This document shows, in pieces, positions 54,701 through 63,585 of a stretch of DNA of 64,000 nt. The stretch is from NCBI RefSeq assembly GCF_021129175.1, contig NZ_JAJOHV010000035.1, positions 62,001 through 126,000 on the forward strand, in the 5' to 3' direction. This DNA comes from Chromobacterium piscinae (GTDB taxonomy: Bacteria > Pseudomonadota > Gammaproteobacteria > Burkholderiales > Chromobacteriaceae). Each line of letters opens with the position of its first letter. Position 1 is the first letter of the stretch. Position numbers and translations under genes: made by a program. The notes under the pieces were generated by a model that saw nothing but the letters and a program-made list of their open reading frames with translations, was not told the origin of the DNA and searched no databases.

Positions 54701-55622
54701 GTTGATTGCCATAGCGGCCGGCCGCCAGTTGCAGGCTCTTTTCCGCCGCGGCCAGCTGGTTCGCGTCCAGTTGCTTGTCGGCCGCCAGCAGGGCCCGATA
54801 GGCCGGATCGGCCAGCAGCTCGCGCTGCTTGCGCCTGCTCTCCTGCAAGGCATTCAGCCGGGCGCGCATCTGCTCATCGTCGGGCGCCGCCTGCAGATAA
54901 GCGATATAGGCGTCCTGAGGCAGATCCACCTGCTGCAAGGCTCTGCGCCACAGGCTCAGCGCCTCGTTGCGGCTGTCAGCGAACTGGCTCAGCGCCTTCA
55001 GCTCGGCGAAGCCCTGCTGCGGAAGCGGCGGACGCAGCAATTGGATGCCGATCAGCGTCAGCCGGTTTCTATGATTGGACGGGCTTTGCTGGATCAACTT
55101 CTTCAACGCGGCCACACTGCGCGCCCAGCCGCCATTCGGCAGCCGCGCCACCAGTTGCCAGTACTCCAGCTCCAGCGCGCCGGACGGCGGCGGTCCTTGG
55201 TAGAGCGCATTGAAGGCGGCGTAAGCCTGCTCGTACTTGCCGCTGTTGAACAGCGAGCGCGCGGTCAACAGCTTGTTGCGGTCCGGCCCCATCACCCGGC
55301 GCAGCTGCTCGACGCGGGCGATGCCGGCATAGCCTGGATACAGCTTGCGCAATTGCGCCAGCGTCTTCTGCGCCTGCTGGTCCTGGCGCTGCTGCACTTG
55401 CACCAGCGCCTGCAAAGTCAGGGCTTCAGCCTTGTCTTGCGGCTTGGCGGCATGAATGCGCTGCAATTTGTCCAATGCCTGTTGCGCCTCCAGCGGCCTG
55501 CCCAGCGATTGCCACAGTCTGGCCTGCTCCAACAGCGCCTGGACCGGGTCCACCGCCGCAGGCGCGGCGTGCAGGGCCCCGCTCAGTCCCAGCGCCAGCA
55601 AGGCGCTCAGGATGGCGCGCAT
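51789..55622 (-). CDS. bcsC: Cellulose export outer-membrane protein BcsC
   Basis: 1277 residues from ATG 55622 (MRAILSALLAL signal peptide), longer than E. coli BcsC at 1157. About 900 residues are TPR repeats of the periplasmic scaffold, rich in Gln and Ala. The last 340 form the outer-membrane barrel (from SVKIWQGLDLTYRSAENG), ending in the aromatic PLQPYSSF. It conducts the glucan chain across the periplasm and outer membrane. The start overlaps the bcsZ stop by 16 bases, consistent with coupled translation. Confidence 0.93.
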   Translation of the reverse strand: MRAILSALLALGLSGALHAAPAAVDPVQALLEQARLWQSLGRPLEAQQALDKLQRIHAAKPQDKAEALTLQALVQVQQRQDQQAQKTLAQLRKLYPGYAGIARVEQLRRVMGPDRNKLLTARSLFNSGKYEQAYAAFNALYQGPPPSGALELEYWQLVARLPNGGWARSVAALKKLIQQSPSNHRNRLTLIGIQLLRPPLPQQGFAELKALSQFADSRNEALSLWRRALQQVDLPQDAYIAYLQAAPDDEQMRARLNALQESRRKQRELLADPAYRALLAADKQLDANQLAAAEKSLQLAAGRYGNQPQYLKSLGRLREKQGRYADAAASYWQAGQAGDGGWKRRVADAQLAETLAQARAAMQAGQWQAARALLDQAGKSQPASVDVLLADAEWQTGQKRAEQARRLYRQALDRKPDSGQALAGLLRGYLDAGQYAEADQMLRALPQKQQRALGASYLSARAEVERELGDRLLAQGQLPQALPHLQRAVDLQPQNAWNRFALANAWLAAGDADKGGAVLRQLADAPAASPESLYAYALFQAKRDEDRAALATLQRVPQPARSEGMAELQRRVWLRETMRLADAQLALGHAEEARRGLQDAERRMQGDPERLSELAQAWLRAGEADHARQLLLSQYLEQPSTDNELAYADLLLDLDDAAAAEPLLAAAGQTRQDMSEEQKRKLAELQATLAVAQADRARQSGDDAGAQAILSQALANAPQDARLQRRLADYDMEAGRWDAARERLRQALSGKPDDDEAQLQLVDLHIKTGDRESAGQGIDQLLQDKLGRSLDFRLRVMTRLGDVGDTARLDREISSLLAQNVKSPGLMGQAARRARQKDQPEQALAWYRAGFAPASAMATVGDVGQRQPLRPVAAESAQQESLHEDYAALLDARSVKIWQGLDLTYRSAENGTPGQSQMTMWQAPLLVELPAPREGKYFLRADPTSINAGSLDNSADNNYALQRFGSVAACAALAGNSVQSCAGRFGAQSAQGLDLGLGYQNEQWRVDIGSTPQNFPVSNVIGGIRYSDSVSILNYKLEASRRPVTSSLLSYAGVRDPYTGQTWGGVVATGVGGSLGYDKGGPFGVWSNFAYQQLTGENVADNRKVTIMGGVYWRLLKEPARQLTLGVNSINFWFQKNLGEFTFGQGGYYSPQRYNSLSIPLGYAARNERWSWTGRASVSVSSAREAASPFYPTRPDLQAQAGNPYVSASAGPGWGVSLSGAFEYQLTPRLALGGMLEYQHSQYYQPGRALFYLRYQPDGASLTLPFPVEPLQPYSSF

Positions 55623-56734
55623 GCTCCCTCCCAGGCGGGGACAAGCTCGCCGTTGGCTTTGAAGCGATAGCGCGCCTGCTGCCATCCTTGGCCGAACAAA
55701 GTCAGCACGTGGTCGTAATAGGCGTCGGGCCGCTCGGACAGCGGCATCGCCTCGACGCGCAGCAACTGCGTCTGCAAAGCCGCCTGATCGCCCTGCGCCT
55801 GCAGAAAAGGCAGCAGCGCCATCGAGAAGCCTATCGGCCCCGAACCCTGAACCTTGCCGTCGCGGGTATCCACCGTTTCCGGCGGCAGGCCGGTCTTGGC
55901 CACCTGCCGCGCCATCGGCTTGAGCCTATCCAGCAAGGCCGCGCGCTCCGGCGCGTCCGGCGCCAGCATGCCGGCCCACAGATAGACGCGGATGGCGTTG
56001 TAGCTGCCGGACGCCTTGCTGGCGTCGTCTGCGACGAAACCGTTGCGGTAGCCGATCCAGTCCGGCGCGAAGCCCGCCGGCGCGCTTTCCAGCAGCACGC
56101 GCTGCGACGTGCCGCGCAGCGCGGCCCAGTTGGAGCCAGGCAAGGCGTGCGCCATGCGGGCCATCAGTTGCGGCGGCAGATAGCTGGGATTGAGCCGGGC
56201 CAGCCCCGGCTTGCGGAAGCCTTCGCGGCCCGGCAGCAGGGTCGGCCCCAAGCCAGGCAGGTCCGCCGTCTCCTCGCGCAGGATGCGCAGGGCCAGCAGC
56301 TTGCCGAGCGCGGTGTAGCGCGGCTCGCGCCACAGCCTGCCGGCCTCCAGCAGGTCATAGGCGATCCACAAGTCGGAATCGGACGCGCTGTTGTCATCCA
56401 TCACGCCCCACTGGCCGTCCGGGCGCTTGCCCCATTGCCAGGCAGGCAGCCGGGCGCTGAGGTCGCCGCCGGCCAGATTGTCCCGCGTCCACTGCAGCAG
56501 CTTGTCGAATGCCGGCCGGTCGTTGGCCGCCAGCGCGAAGAACAAGGCGTAGCTCTGTCCTTCCGAGGTGGTGGGCTGGCCGTCGGCGCCGCGGTCCAGC
56601 ACCCGGCCGCCGTCGGAAACGAAGTGCCGGCGGAAATCCTGCCAGGCCGGCCAGCCATCGCACGGCGCCGCCTGGGCCGAGACGAAAACCAGCGCGGACA
56701 GCGCCGCCAGACACGCCCGCAGCCGCGCGCCCAT
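55607..56734 (-). CDS. bcsZ: Periplasmic endo-1,4-beta-glucanase BcsZ (GH8)
   Basis: 375 residues with a signal peptide (ALVFVSAQA-A). GH8 features are present: catalytic-acid Glu in TTSEGQSYALFFAL, substrate-binding WQWGKRPDG and NSASDSDLWIAYDLL, and the late SGSYNAIRVYLW stretch. It trims cellulose during export. Starts one base before bcsB ends on the map, so all bcs genes here are tightly packed. Confidence 0.93.
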   Translation of the reverse strand: MGARLRACLAALSALVFVSAQAAPCDGWPAWQDFRRHFVSDGGRVLDRGADGQPTTSEGQSYALFFALAANDRPAFDKLLQWTRDNLAGGDLSARLPAWQWGKRPDGQWGVMDDNSASDSDLWIAYDLLEAGRLWREPRYTALGKLLALRILREETADLPGLGPTLLPGREGFRKPGLARLNPSYLPPQLMARMAHALPGSNWAALRGTSQRVLLESAPAGFAPDWIGYRNGFVADDASKASGSYNAIRVYLWAGMLAPDAPERAALLDRLKPMARQVAKTGLPPETVDTRDGKVQGSGPIGFSMALLPFLQAQGDQAALQTQLLRVEAMPLSERPDAYYDHVLTLFGQGWQQARYRFKANGELVPAWEGACAPS

Positions 56735-56735
56735 C

Positions 56736-58997
56736 TCAAGACTCCTTCAGTCGGCGCGCGGCCAGCGCCTTGAACAGGCGCAGGATGGCGAAGGAGAAGA
56801 TCAGCACCGCCAGCGCGGACAGCGCCGCCAGCAACAGCGGATGGGCCGACAGGAACAGCCAGACCCAGGTCCACAGCGGCAGGCTGCCGACGTAATACAC
56901 CGGCCCCAATTGCTGGCTGTCGATATTGTCGCCGCGGATCAGCACCGCGCTGCCGGCCATCTGCGCCACCTTACCGTCGTCCGACAGCGCGCCGGTGGCG
57001 GCGCTCATCGCGTCCGGTTCGTTGCCGGTGACGATCACCACGCTGCGGCCGCGGGCCAGCGGCGACTCCAGGCCCAGTATCGCCCCTAATCTTCCCTTGG
57101 CGGAAAAGTCAGCCTGGCCGCTGACGCGGCCGCCGCCCGACAAGCCAAGCGCCGGCTCCTGGTACAAGGCGTTGCCTTTCCCTTCCGCCACTTTGCGCTC
57201 GGCTCCCTCCAGCGTGGTGGGCAGCTTGTCGCGCCAGGCCTTCAACAGCCTCAGATCGTGGGCGTTGCCGATCGCCAGCAGATCTCGGTTCTTGACGCTG
57301 TCCAGCCCTCCCTCGTCCACCAGCCGGTAGCGCAGCGCCGGGTAGCCGGTGGATTGCCCCATATTGCCCATCACATTGAGAAAAGCGCCGACATCCTGCT
57401 GCGCCGGCTGCCTGGGCAACACCACTGCGGTGTCCGACAAGTCGGCCATGCGGGTGAAGGGGTAGCCGGACGTGGCGAACAAGCCCAAATTCGGCAGCGC
57501 CGCGTAATGCGGATAGGCGCTGAAATCGATGGTGGAGTCCGGATCGATCGCCGCGCGGTTGCCATCGGCCAGGTTGTTGGCGCACTCGCCCTGTTTTTCC
57601 GCCGCGAACACGTACTGGAACTGCATCTCGTTGCGGCTGCCGACGCGGAACGGCGGCAGCAGGATGCGGTCGATATTGCTGAGCAGGCCATTATCCAGCA
57701 CCGGCAGGCGCAGGCTGGTCTGGGTGCTGCCCAGTCCGCTGGCGTTGAGGTTCAGGCTTTGCACGAACAATTCATTGATGCCGATGTTCAAACGGGATCC
57801 GGCGGACTGCTGCTGGCCGGTGTAACGGAATTTCAGATCCAGCGGAATGCCGCGGCTGCCCCAGGTGAACAGATCCCCCGGCACGCGGAAAGACACGCGT
57901 ATCGGCGCCGGCTGCTGGCCCGTGGCCTGCAGATCGCGCGGATTGTCCACCAGCTCGCCCAGCTTGGTGGGCCGATCCGGCCGCACCCAGTTCGGCGCGT
58001 CGTACGGTTGGCGCGGCGCGTCCAGCTTCATTCCGCGCACCGTCACCTGGGCGCCGCTCATCCCGGCCTGGCCCAGCACCAGCGCGTCGGTGGCCAGCTG
58101 CAGGTCCTTGTCGTCGCGGCCCAGAATCAACAGCAGCTTGCGCTCCGGCCGCTCCGGGTGCGGCATGATGCTGATGGTGGGCGCCGACACCGGCGGCAGC
58201 TTGGCCAGAAAGTCCGGCCGCTGGGCGTTGGTGGCATAAACGACGGCGTGCTGCGCCGCCGGCAAGCTGTTGAACGCGGCGGTGTAGCGCACGCCGCGCC
58301 ACCCAGCCTGGGCGCCGAACCACGACGCCAGCTCGCCTGCGGCCTGCAGCGCCGTTGTCGAAGGACGCGCGGCGAACGCGAACGGCAGCTTCAGCGGCGA
58401 AAAATCGCGCCTGTCGAAGAAAGGCTCGGGAAAATAGCCGAGGTCGTTGGCGAAGGGCAGCGCCTGCACCGTCAGCTGCAATTCGCTGGCATTGCTGATT
58501 TCGGCCCACAGGCTGCTGTGGGTTTCGTCCTCGCAGCGATTGGTGTAATGGCCGATCAAGCGGAACTTCAGCTGGTTGAAATTGGCCAGCAGCCGCGGGT
58601 CCAGCGGCAGAGTCAGCTGCTGCGGCTTGCCGCCCTGCTCTTTCGGCAAGGCCAGTACCGACACCACCTCGTCGTTGAGCAGCACCTGCACATGCGACAG
58701 ATCGGCCAGCATCGCCGGCGAGAATGTATAGCGCAGACGCAGCGTCAGGCTGGTGATCACTTCATCGCCGCGGCTGCCGAAGCCTACGCCCGCCAGGCTG
58801 TTGTCGCCGCGCATTTTCAGCGGGTAGCCGGCGCCCATCTGCTTGAAGCTGAGCGTGCGGGTGGAAACCAGCGCCGCCGATGCGGCCGGCTCGGATGCAG
58901 AGATTTTTCCCTCGGCTTTGAGCGGCGGCGTCTGCGCCGCCAGCAACAGCCCGGCCAGGAATATCGACAGAGGTTTTCTCGGTATGCGCATGGTCAT
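56736..58997 (-). CDS. bcsB: Cellulose synthase periplasmic subunit BcsB
   Basis: 753 residues: signal peptide (PLSIFLAGLLLAAQ), two carbohydrate-binding/flavodoxin-like halves, and a C-terminal membrane helix (WTWVWLFLSAHPLLLAALSALAVLIF...) that docks BcsA. It guides the nascent chain through the periplasm. ATG 58997 overlaps the bcsA stop (ATGA), so translation is coupled. Confidence 0.94.
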   Translation of the reverse strand: MTMRIPRKPLSIFLAGLLLAAQTPPLKAEGKISASEPAASAALVSTRTLSFKQMGAGYPLKMRGDNSLAGVGFGSRGDEVITSLTLRLRYTFSPAMLADLSHVQVLLNDEVVSVLALPKEQGGKPQQLTLPLDPRLLANFNQLKFRLIGHYTNRCEDETHSSLWAEISNASELQLTVQALPFANDLGYFPEPFFDRRDFSPLKLPFAFAARPSTTALQAAGELASWFGAQAGWRGVRYTAAFNSLPAAQHAVVYATNAQRPDFLAKLPPVSAPTISIMPHPERPERKLLLILGRDDKDLQLATDALVLGQAGMSGAQVTVRGMKLDAPRQPYDAPNWVRPDRPTKLGELVDNPRDLQATGQQPAPIRVSFRVPGDLFTWGSRGIPLDLKFRYTGQQQSAGSRLNIGINELFVQSLNLNASGLGSTQTSLRLPVLDNGLLSNIDRILLPPFRVGSRNEMQFQYVFAAEKQGECANNLADGNRAAIDPDSTIDFSAYPHYAALPNLGLFATSGYPFTRMADLSDTAVVLPRQPAQQDVGAFLNVMGNMGQSTGYPALRYRLVDEGGLDSVKNRDLLAIGNAHDLRLLKAWRDKLPTTLEGAERKVAEGKGNALYQEPALGLSGGGRVSGQADFSAKGRLGAILGLESPLARGRSVVIVTGNEPDAMSAATGALSDDGKVAQMAGSAVLIRGDNIDSQQLGPVYYVGSLPLWTWVWLFLSAHPLLLAALSALAVLIFSFAILRLFKALAARRLKES

Positions 58998-61585
58998 TTG
59001 CTATCCCGATAGATATGCGGCTGCCGCGGCAGCAGGCTGCCCAGCCAGCTCCAAAAGCCCATCCAGCGGCCGCTGCGGACGGTGAACGGCAAAGCCGCCT
59101 GCAGCAGCAACTGCCACAGGCTGCGGCCGCCCATGCGCCAGATGTCCCAGGCGCCGCCCAAGGGCGTGCCCTCATGCTCGCGCTCGGCGGTTCGCTGCCA
59201 GGCGTCGGGGCGGCCGAAGGTGCATTGCACCAGCGCCATCTCGTCTTCCAGGCTCAGGCCGACGAAGCGCACGCTCAAACGGCCGTCCTTGGAGAACACC
59301 AGCCGGCAAGGCAGCGCGTGACTGCGGCCGCCGCGTCGCATCGACACCGTCAACTCGGCGTTCTGCTTCAGACTCAAATGCAAACCTTCCGGCAGCGCCA
59401 GCGCCATGCCGCCCTCGGAGTAATCCAGGGTATGGCAGGGATAGACCTTGCCATCCGGCAGATGCAGCGACACCGGCAGCCGGCTCTGTACCCGATGCGA
59501 CACCCGCACCTGGCGCAGTTCGCGCGCCACCGCCAGCGCCACGCCAAGTAGCAGCGTGTTGTAAGCCACCCAGCACAGGTTCACCACCACGGTGCCGACC
59601 TCGTCGGCGGGACCGGTCCAGGCCCGATAGACGCCGAACCCCACGCCTAGCAGATTCAGCGCCAACAACACCAGGTAAGGCTTGGTGATGCTCCAGTCGA
59701 CATGGTCTTCTTCCACCACCCCGCCCTTGGCGGTGACGTTGAACTTGCCCAGGCCGGGAAACAACAGCGCCACAGTCGTGGGCAGCGTGATGTACCAGGC
59801 CAGCACCGTCTCGTAGACCTCGCCCCAGAACGAGCGGCGAAATTCGCCGTGCATCCGCGAATTGGACATCACCGAAAACACCATGTGCGGCACCACATAC
59901 AGCACCAGCCCCAGCGCCGGCGCGTAGATGGTATAGGCATGAAACAACAGGAAAGCCAAGGGCGCGGTGAGGAACACCAGCCGCGGTATGCCGTACAGGA
60001 AATGCATCATCGCGTTGAGGTAGCAAAAGCGCTGCCCCAACGTCAGCCCCCTGCCCAGCAACGGATTGTCGCTGCGGAAAATCTGCGCCATGCCCCGCGC
60101 CCAGCGGATGCGCTGGCCGACATGGGCGGACAGGCTTTCGGTGGCCAGCCCCGCCGCCTGCACCAGATTGATATAGGCCGAGCGATAGCCGCGCCGATGC
60201 ATTTTCAAGGAGGTGTGCGCGTCCTCGGTGACGGTTTCCACTGCGATGCCGCCCACCGACAACAGCGCTTCGCGCCGCAGCACCGCGCATGAGCCGCAGA
60301 AAAAGGACGCGTTCCACAAATCGTTGCCGTCCTGCACTCGGCCGTAGAACAACTCGCCCTCATTGGGCACCTCGCCGCGGGTGTCCAGGTTGCGTTCGAA
60401 CGGATCGTCGGAGAAGAAATGGTGCGGCGTCTGCACCAGCGCCAGCTTGTCGTCCTTGAGAAAGCCGCCCATCGTGTTGTGCAAAAAAGAGCGGGTGGGA
60501 ATGTGGTCGCAATCGAAGATGGCGACGAAGCTGGCGTCGGTGACGCCCAGCGCGTGATTGATGTTGCCGGCCTTGGCGTGCTTGTGTTCGCGGCGGACGA
60601 TGTAGCCGACGCCCGCCTGTTTGGCGAATTCGCGGATCTCGTCGCGCGTGCCGTCATCCAGGATGTGCACCCGCAGCTTGCCGGGCGGCCAGTCCATGCT
60701 CATCGCCGCGAACACGGTGGGCTTCAGCACCCGCAGCGGCTCGTTGTAAATGGGGATGAACACGTCCACGCTGGGCCAGAGCGCGACATCGGCAGGCAGC
60801 GGCACCACCTCGCGCTCGAGCATCCAGGACGACTGGAAAAAGCCCAGCAACAGCACCAGCCAGGCATACAGCTCGGCGCTCAGCAAAACCAGCCCGGCAA
60901 TCAGATTAGGCCAGCTGTCGTCATTGATGGTGGACGTCACGCGCCACCAGATGTAGCGGGTGGAAACCGCGATGGAAAACACCATCAGAATCAAGGTGGG
61001 CACCGGGCCAGGAATGCGCCGCACCCACAGGGCAAGCGACAACAGCACCACGGTGAACACCGCTTGCGAATACTCGTCGAATGGCGTGGTCACCAGCAGC
61101 GCGCCCAGCAAGGCCGCCGCCAGATAGCAAGCCGCTCGGATGGCGGCGTTCCGCCACCAGGCATGCTCGGCGACGCCCTCTACCGAGACGCGCAAACGAG
61201 CGGGATCGAACGCCTGCGGAAAGCGCGCCTCCAGCCAGGCCCCGACGCGGCGCCGCCAGCCGGCGGCCGCGGCCAAAGCGCGACGGCAAAGCCCAAGCCA
61301 GTAAGGCCAGGATCCCGTCCTTCTCGCTCCCCGCGCGAACGGCGGCTTGACCAGAGACAGCCAAGCCAGCTGCAACAAGATCCGCACCGGATCGCCCGGC
61401 CGGGGCCGGGAGAAATCGACCTGGGGAAAATACTGCCGCGCCCTGTCGCTCCAGGCGGCCCAGCCCCGGGAAGGCGTGACGATGAACAAGGACAGCAGCA
61501 GCAAGGCGAAGCGCGGCGCATCGGCCGGGTGCAGCAAACGCAACCGCACGCCCCACGCCGGCCACCCTGCCGCGGACAGTTTCAT
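58994..61585 (-). CDS. bcsA: Cellulose synthase catalytic subunit BcsA
   Basis: 863 residues from ATG 61585 (E. coli 872). Family 2 glycosyltransferase motifs are complete: HILDDGTRDE, FDCDHIP (DxD), TVTEDAHTS (TED) and GQRIRWARGM (QxxRW). Membrane helices flank the catalytic domain. The C-terminal PilZ domain has RxxxR (RVQSR) and DYSEGG, the c-di-GMP-binding pair, so synthesis should be allosterically switched on by c-di-GMP. The stop of bcsQ overlaps this ATG by four bases. Confidence 0.96.
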   Translation of the reverse strand: MKLSAAGWPAWGVRLRLLHPADAPRFALLLLSLFIVTPSRGWAAWSDRARQYFPQVDFSRPRPGDPVRILLQLAWLSLVKPPFARGARRTGSWPYWLGLCRRALAAAAGWRRRVGAWLEARFPQAFDPARLRVSVEGVAEHAWWRNAAIRAACYLAAALLGALLVTTPFDEYSQAVFTVVLLSLALWVRRIPGPVPTLILMVFSIAVSTRYIWWRVTSTINDDSWPNLIAGLVLLSAELYAWLVLLLGFFQSSWMLEREVVPLPADVALWPSVDVFIPIYNEPLRVLKPTVFAAMSMDWPPGKLRVHILDDGTRDEIREFAKQAGVGYIVRREHKHAKAGNINHALGVTDASFVAIFDCDHIPTRSFLHNTMGGFLKDDKLALVQTPHHFFSDDPFERNLDTRGEVPNEGELFYGRVQDGNDLWNASFFCGSCAVLRREALLSVGGIAVETVTEDAHTSLKMHRRGYRSAYINLVQAAGLATESLSAHVGQRIRWARGMAQIFRSDNPLLGRGLTLGQRFCYLNAMMHFLYGIPRLVFLTAPLAFLLFHAYTIYAPALGLVLYVVPHMVFSVMSNSRMHGEFRRSFWGEVYETVLAWYITLPTTVALLFPGLGKFNVTAKGGVVEEDHVDWSITKPYLVLLALNLLGVGFGVYRAWTGPADEVGTVVVNLCWVAYNTLLLGVALAVARELRQVRVSHRVQSRLPVSLHLPDGKVYPCHTLDYSEGGMALALPEGLHLSLKQNAELTVSMRRGGRSHALPCRLVFSKDGRLSVRFVGLSLEDEMALVQCTFGRPDAWQRTAEREHEGTPLGGAWDIWRMGGRSLWQLLLQAALPFTVRSGRWMGFWSWLGSLLPRQPHIYRDSK

Positions 61586-62337
61586 GAAACATGTCCCCCG
61601 GCATCCAAGCGCACCGACAGCCAGGCCGCCAATTGGCGCAAATCGTCGGCGGCCTGGCTTTCCGGCGCGTAATCGAACAAGGACTGCTGGCTGGCGAAGG
61701 CTTCCCTCACCGCCTCGTCGCGATGAATGGGCAATGGTGCCAGCCGCGGGCCCAGCGCTTCGCGCAGCATCGCCTCGGCATCGTTGTCCAGCCGCCGCAG
61801 CGGATTGAACTGATTGATGACGAACAAGACGCGCTCCGGCCGCAAGCCGCTGGCCGCCAGTTCCGCCTCCGTCATCTCCAGCAGCGCGCAAACGGCGGGC
61901 TCGGCCGACAGCGCCACCAGCGCGTGGCTGGCGGCGTTCAAGCCCTGCCGCCGTTCGGCCACGCCTATCGCCGGCAAATCCAGCACGGTGCGCTGCCCGG
62001 CCCGCTTCTCCAGCAGCGCCAGCTCTTCGCGCAGCCAGTGGTCCTCCGGCCCGGCCTGGCCGCTATCCAGCCCCGCCCGGCCATGCGGCACCAGCATCAG
62101 GTGATGATTGCCCACCTCCCAGGCGGCGCGCATCCAGTCGGCGCCGGCATCCAGCCGGCCGCGCCAGCCATCGCTCTCCTCCCGGGCCATGCCGAAGTGC
62201 AGACGCAGCATGTTCTGCCGGCACAGGTCCATCGCCAGCACCGGCCTTTGCTGCCGCTGCCACAACAGGGCCAGCGACGCGGCCACTGTCGTCGCGCCGC
62301 AGCCGCCCTTCACGCCGCATACCGCCAAAATCGCCAT
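61582..62337 (-). CDS. bcsQ: Cellulose biosynthesis ParA/MinD-like ATPase BcsQ
   Basis: 251 residues from ATG 62337, with GAGG ahead at proper spacing. The deviant Walker A is GVKGGCGATT: signature Lys kept, the P-loop Lys replaced by Ala, a degeneration also seen in E. coli BcsQ. FVINQFNPLRRLD and LPIHRDEAVREAFASQQSLFDYA are further family motifs. BcsQ pairs with BcsR to bind BcsA and localise cellulose synthesis. No bcsR gene can be recognised upstream. First gene of the minus-strand unit. Confidence 0.9.
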   Translation of the reverse strand: MAILAVCGVKGGCGATTVAASLALLWQRQQRPVLAMDLCRQNMLRLHFGMAREESDGWRGRLDAGADWMRAAWEVGNHHLMLVPHGRAGLDSGQAGPEDHWLREELALLEKRAGQRTVLDLPAIGVAERRQGLNAASHALVALSAEPAVCALLEMTEAELAASGLRPERVLFVINQFNPLRRLDNDAEAMLREALGPRLAPLPIHRDEAVREAFASQQSLFDYAPESQAADDLRQLAAWLSVRLDAGGHVS

Positions 62338-62710
62338 GCTTCGCCTCGCCCAAAACCGTATCGCCGGCTGTTTCGCCCACCTCGACGCCCGGGCCCGCTC
62401 CTGTTGATGGCGAGCCTGGCGGAGCAAGAGGATGCGAAAAGGGAAATATATTGATGAATATAGTATGGATGCGTTTTTCGGCTCGGCGGCTCATTGCTGC
62501 GGTGGAACGAGCGCCCGCCATGGACAGGCGAATTGGGCGGCAGCCACGGATGCGATGCTGACGACGGATGGAAGAAATCGGGAATGGACGTCATCCATGC
62601 GCAGCGCGGACAAATGCCGCGCATGGATTCTCATGGGTATCTTGCGAAGACAGCTCTGGTGAGCGGGCAAGTCCAGCCTGGCGAGCGCCAGGCAGGCTTG
62701 CCCGCGCCGC
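62338..62710. other. Region upstream of bcsQ, no gene recognised
   Basis: About 370 bases. A short AT-rich stretch (62440-62470, with ATATATT and ATATAG) probably holds the bcs promoter. Several short open frames have no domain and no ribosome site; I found no BcsR-like frame. Confidence 0.5.
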
Positions 62711-63043
62711 TCAATGCGCAGACGCTTTCGAGAACAGATTGATCACCGCCACGCCGGCGATGATCAGCCCCATGCCGGCCACTGCGGCCAGGTCCAGTTT
62801 CTGGCCGTACAGCAGCCAGGCGATCAGCGACACCAGCACGATGCCGATGCCGGACCACAGCGCGTAGGCGACGCCCACCGGAATATGGCGCAGGGTTTGC
62901 GACAACAGATAGAAGGCCAACATATAGCCGCCTGCGGTCAGCACGGACGGCCACAGCCGGGTAAAGCCATCGGAGGCCTTCAAGGCGGAGGTGGCCACCA
63001 CCTCGGACAGGATGGCCCCCATCAGGAACAGCCAGACTTTCAT
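62711..63043 (-). CDS. SMR-family multidrug efflux subunit (EmrE-like)
   Basis: 110 residues, exactly EmrE size, with four membrane helices and the essential Glu in [15 protein letters not shown], then the substrate-path [16 protein letters not shown] 63043 follows GGAG by six bases. It exports cationic drugs or guanidinium-type compounds for protons as a homodimer. It starts three bases after the PACE gene ends, so the two form one operon. Confidence 0.92.
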   Translation of the reverse strand: MKVWLFLMGAILSEVVATSALKASDGFTRLWPSVLTAGGYMLAFYLLSQTLRHIPVGVAYALWSGIGIVLVSLIAWLLYGQKLDLAAVAGMGLIIAGVAVINLFSKASAH

Positions 63044-63046
63044 CAA

Positions 63047-63496
63047 TCACTCCACAGCGGCCGACAGACTCCGGCGGGCGACGAAACGCTCGCGCAGATG
63101 GTCGTACAGCCAGTTGAACACATAGGTATAGGGCAGGAAAAAGACAAAGAAGCCCAGGTCCAGCAGGAAAGCCTGCCAGTAGCTGCTGTTCAACCACCAG
63201 GCTGCCAGCGGCACCAGCAACACTACCAGTCCGCCCTCGAAGCCCAGCGCGTGCAGACAGCGCACGCCGGCGGTGCGACGCCACTGGAAACGGCGCTCTA
63301 CGCGCTCGAACAGCGAGTTGAACACCATATTCCACAACATGGCCGCCGTCGACATCATCAACGCCAACGCGCCCATATGCAGCATGTCCCTCTGCATGAC
63401 CAGCGCCGCCAGCGGCACCAGCAGAGCCATCGCGCAAGCCTCGTACAGCACGGCGTGCAGCACCCGCTCGCCCAGTTTCTTGTTTGTCGTTTGCAT
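63047..63496 (-). CDS. PACE-family (AceI-like) efflux protein
   Basis: 149 residues with two repeats of the bacterial transmembrane pair domain: RVLHAVLYEACAMALLVPLAAL with the transport Glu, MLWNMVFNSLFERVERR, and again HALGFEGGLVVLLVPLAAW with YTYVFNWLYDHLRERF. GGGAGA precedes ATG 63496. PACE proteins expel chlorhexidine and other biocides. First gene of a two-gene efflux unit, divergent from a LysR regulator 89 bases away. Confidence 0.9.
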   Translation of the reverse strand: MQTTNKKLGERVLHAVLYEACAMALLVPLAALVMQRDMLHMGALALMMSTAAMLWNMVFNSLFERVERRFQWRRTAGVRCLHALGFEGGLVVLLVPLAAWWLNSSYWQAFLLDLGFFVFFLPYTYVFNWLYDHLRERFVARRSLSAAVE

Positions 63497-63570
63497 TGAC
63501 TTCTCCCTAATGCTGAAATTCAATGCTTGGCATTATGATTGGGTTTCCGGATACTATAAAAATACCATCC

Positions 63571-63585
63571 ATCGGTTAAACCGAT
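63571..63585. promoter_or_regulatory. LysR-type operator
   Basis: ATCGGTTAAACCGAT is a palindrome with a T-N11-A core, immediately before the LysR start codon. This is where the regulator should bind to control itself and, probably, the efflux operon. Confidence 0.6.
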
